DNA from: Bacteroides sp. CAG:709
GTDB lineage: Bacteria > Bacteroidota > Bacteroidia > Bacteroidales > UBA932
Reading direction: 5' to 3'
Assembly (NCBI GenBank): GCA_000434935.1
Contig: FR882175.1
Span: forward strand, 1-42,065
DNA: 42,065 bases
Part shown: piece by piece, positions 40,744 through 42,065 of the stretch
Layout: the number at the start of each line of letters is the position of its first letter
How positions within the stretch are numbered: position 1 is the stretch's first letter
Notes under the pieces: model-generated
What the model was told of the DNA's origin: nothing
Databases searched by the model: none
The model's input: only the letters and a program-made list of their open reading frames with translations
Program-made: the position numbers and the translations under genes

Positions 40744-42065
40744 TTATGCTGTAGCCAGCTCGACAAGTCTTGCGAGGGCGTCTCTCAAGCCATCAACATT
40801 CTTGCCACCGGCTGTTGCAAGTCCAGGCTGTCCGCCACCGCCGCCAAGAATTGATTTGGCAGCTTCACGCACATCCTTGCCCGCGTTCTTTCCCTTGGCA
40901 ACCAGGTCCTGCGAGTACATAAGCACGAGGTTCGGCTTGCCGGCATATTCAAATGCCGCAGCAAGTACGAAGTTCTCCATCTGCTTCTGGAGCAGACCTG
41001 CCATACCCTTGACCATAGCCGGGTCTACAGACTGTGTAAACTGAACGACCTTCACGCCATTGATTTCCTTGGCTTCCTTGGAAATCTTCTCTGCCAATCT
41101 TGCGACTTTCTCCTGTACGAATCCTTCGATTTCCTTCTTGTATCCGGCATTCTCATCGATAATCTTGCGGATAGCCTCACCGAGGTCTGGTGTATTGTTG
41201 AAGAATGCCTTGGCAGTCTTCAGCGACTCTGTCATGGCACGGAGATGCAGCCAGGCAGCCTCACCTGTAACGGCTTCGATACGTCTTACGCCGGCAGCGA
41301 CAGCTCCTTCGGACATAATCACGAACATACCGATCTGACCGGTGGCTTTCGCATGTGTACCGCCGCAAAGCTCGACTGACTTGCCGAATTTCACGACTCT
41401 TACCTTGTCGCCGTATTTCTCACCGAAAAGGGCAATCGCACCCATTGCATTGGCCTCTTCCATGGTTGCATCCCTCTTCTCTTCAAGCGGGAAGTTCGCA
41501 CGGATAAGTTCATTGACCCTCTTCTCCACTTTCTCGATTTCCTCATCGGTCATCTTGGAGAAATGCGAGAAGTCGAAACGGAGATAATCAGGGCATACGA
41601 ACGAACCTTTCTGCTCCACATGTGTTCCGAGAACCTCACGGAGAGCCTGGTCGAGAAGATGCGTTGTAGTATGGTTGTTGGTGATTTTCAGCCTTCTGTC
41701 AGCATCCACATGCAATGAGAATGACTCGCTGCAATCTGAAGGAATGCGCTCCGCAATATGGATTGTAAGGTTGTTCTCCTTCACGGTATTGAGGATGTTG
41801 ATTCTCTCGCCGCTTTCGGATTCGATGTATCCGGTGTCACCTACCTGGCCACCCATTTCAGCATAGAACGGAGTGCGGTCGAACACGAGCTGATACATCA
41901 CCTTGTTCTTCTGCTTTACCGTACGCTGCTTGATGAGGCTGACGCCGTCGATATCGGTATAGTCATAACCGAGGAATTCCTCTTCCTCACCATTATGGTA
42001 CTGGATCCAGTCGCCGAATTCATTGGAAGTAGCCTGACGGGCTCTGTCCTTCTGCTTCTGGAAGT
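40744..42065 (-). CDS. alaS: Alanyl-tRNA synthetase, C-terminal half (partial, 5' end outside)
   Basis: The frame is open from the window edge (440 residues). It includes the editing domain with RTPFYAEMGGQVGDTG, the zinc/editing motif HTTTH in NNHTTTHLLDQAL, and CGGTHAKATGQIG with its Cys and His. The C-Ala domain ends with GGGGGQPGLATAGG. The aminoacylation domain lies beyond the window. The enzyme charges tRNA-Ala and clears Ser/Gly mischarging. Next downstream, after 10 nt, is the lptF-fmt fusion, so both are probably co-transcribed. Confidence 0.96.
   Translation of the reverse strand, partial: FQKQKDRARQATSNEFGDWIQYHNGEEEEFLGYDYTDIDGVSLIKQRTVKQKNKVMYQLVFDRTPFYAEMGGQVGDTGYIESESGERINILNTVKENNLTIHIAERIPSDCSESFSLHVDADRRLKITNNHTTTHLLDQALREVLGTHVEQKGSFVCPDYLRFDFSHFSKMTDEEIEKVEKRVNELIRANFPLEEKRDATMEEANAMGAIALFGEKYGDKVRVVKFGKSVELCGGTHAKATGQIGMFVIMSEGAVAAGVRRIEAVTGEAAWLHLRAMTESLKTAKAFFNNTPDLGEAIRKIIDENAGYKKEIEGFVQEKVARLAEKISKEAKEINGVKVVQFTQSVDPAMVKGMAGLLQKQMENFVLAAAFEYAGKPNLVLMYSQDLVAKGKNAGKDVREAAKSILGGGGGQPGLATAGGKNVDGLRDALARLVELATA

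Noticed and set aside
1..42065. CRISPR arrays, tRNA, rRNA, riboswitches, insertion sequences with transposases
   Set aside because: No regularly spaced repeats, cloverleaf sequences, known riboswitch cores or transposase motifs were found in the few intergenic gaps or the genes.

Overview
The window looks like a gut-type Bacteroidales chromosome. The evidence is a SusC/SusD pair, DUF4493/PCMD, DUF5723 and DUF5117-type proteins, many lipoproteins with an xxxC lipobox, and promoters of the Bacteroidetes form (TTG/TTTG, 19-20 nt, TAnnTTTG) instead of sigma-70 boxes. The exact genus cannot be fixed from the sequence alone. Every gene except one lies on the minus strand, so the text below follows transcription from high to low coordinates.

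Layout: (a) 42065-38259 holds the end of alaS and an lptF/lptG-like permease fused in frame to methionyl-tRNA formyltransferase, closed by an intrinsic terminator. (b) 38129-32203 holds four surface lipoprotein genes, three with DUF4493 and two of those also with a C-terminal PCMD-like domain. (c) 32197-26700 holds two tandem M23 peptidases, a small MerR regulator, a Nif3-like protein, a coiled-coil zinc-ribbon protein and dnaB. (d) 26697-20194 holds a DUF3108 protein, rseC and the full Rnf complex (rnfBCDGEA). From 38129 to 20194 all gaps are under about 35 nt, so this could be one very long transcript. (e) 20107-19631 is a small outer-membrane beta-barrel gene with its own terminator. (f) 19485-10512 is a SusC/SusD locus with two metallopeptidase-family proteins (one active, one apparently dead) and a HAD phosphatase; it carries no glycoside hydrolase, which suggests peptides as the substrate. 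(g) 10470-7195 is a lipoprotein plus a DUF5723 outer-membrane protein. (h) 7194-5521 is a small islet: the only plus-strand gene, a Fic-domain protein with a winged-helix N-terminus, flanked by two copies of a ~113-bp palindromic repeat. (i) 5316-474 is an operon iorA-iorB-aminotransferase-CoA transferase. (j) 310-1 is the start of a small secreted protein.

The parts fit an amino-acid/peptide fermenter. The SusCD-peptidase locus would bring in peptides. The aminotransferase and IorAB would convert aromatic amino acids to aryl-acyl-CoA while reducing ferredoxin, and the CoA transferase would keep the thioester energy. Rnf would oxidise the ferredoxin with NAD+ and pump ions. This metabolic link is inference from gene content.

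The most unusual items are the Fic islet (inverted hairpin centres between its two flanking repeats, and Gln in place of the catalytic His), the LptF-Fmt fusion, the inactivated Mx1-like lipoprotein, and a striking excess of the pentamer CATTG/CAATG in the core genes that the islet lacks.
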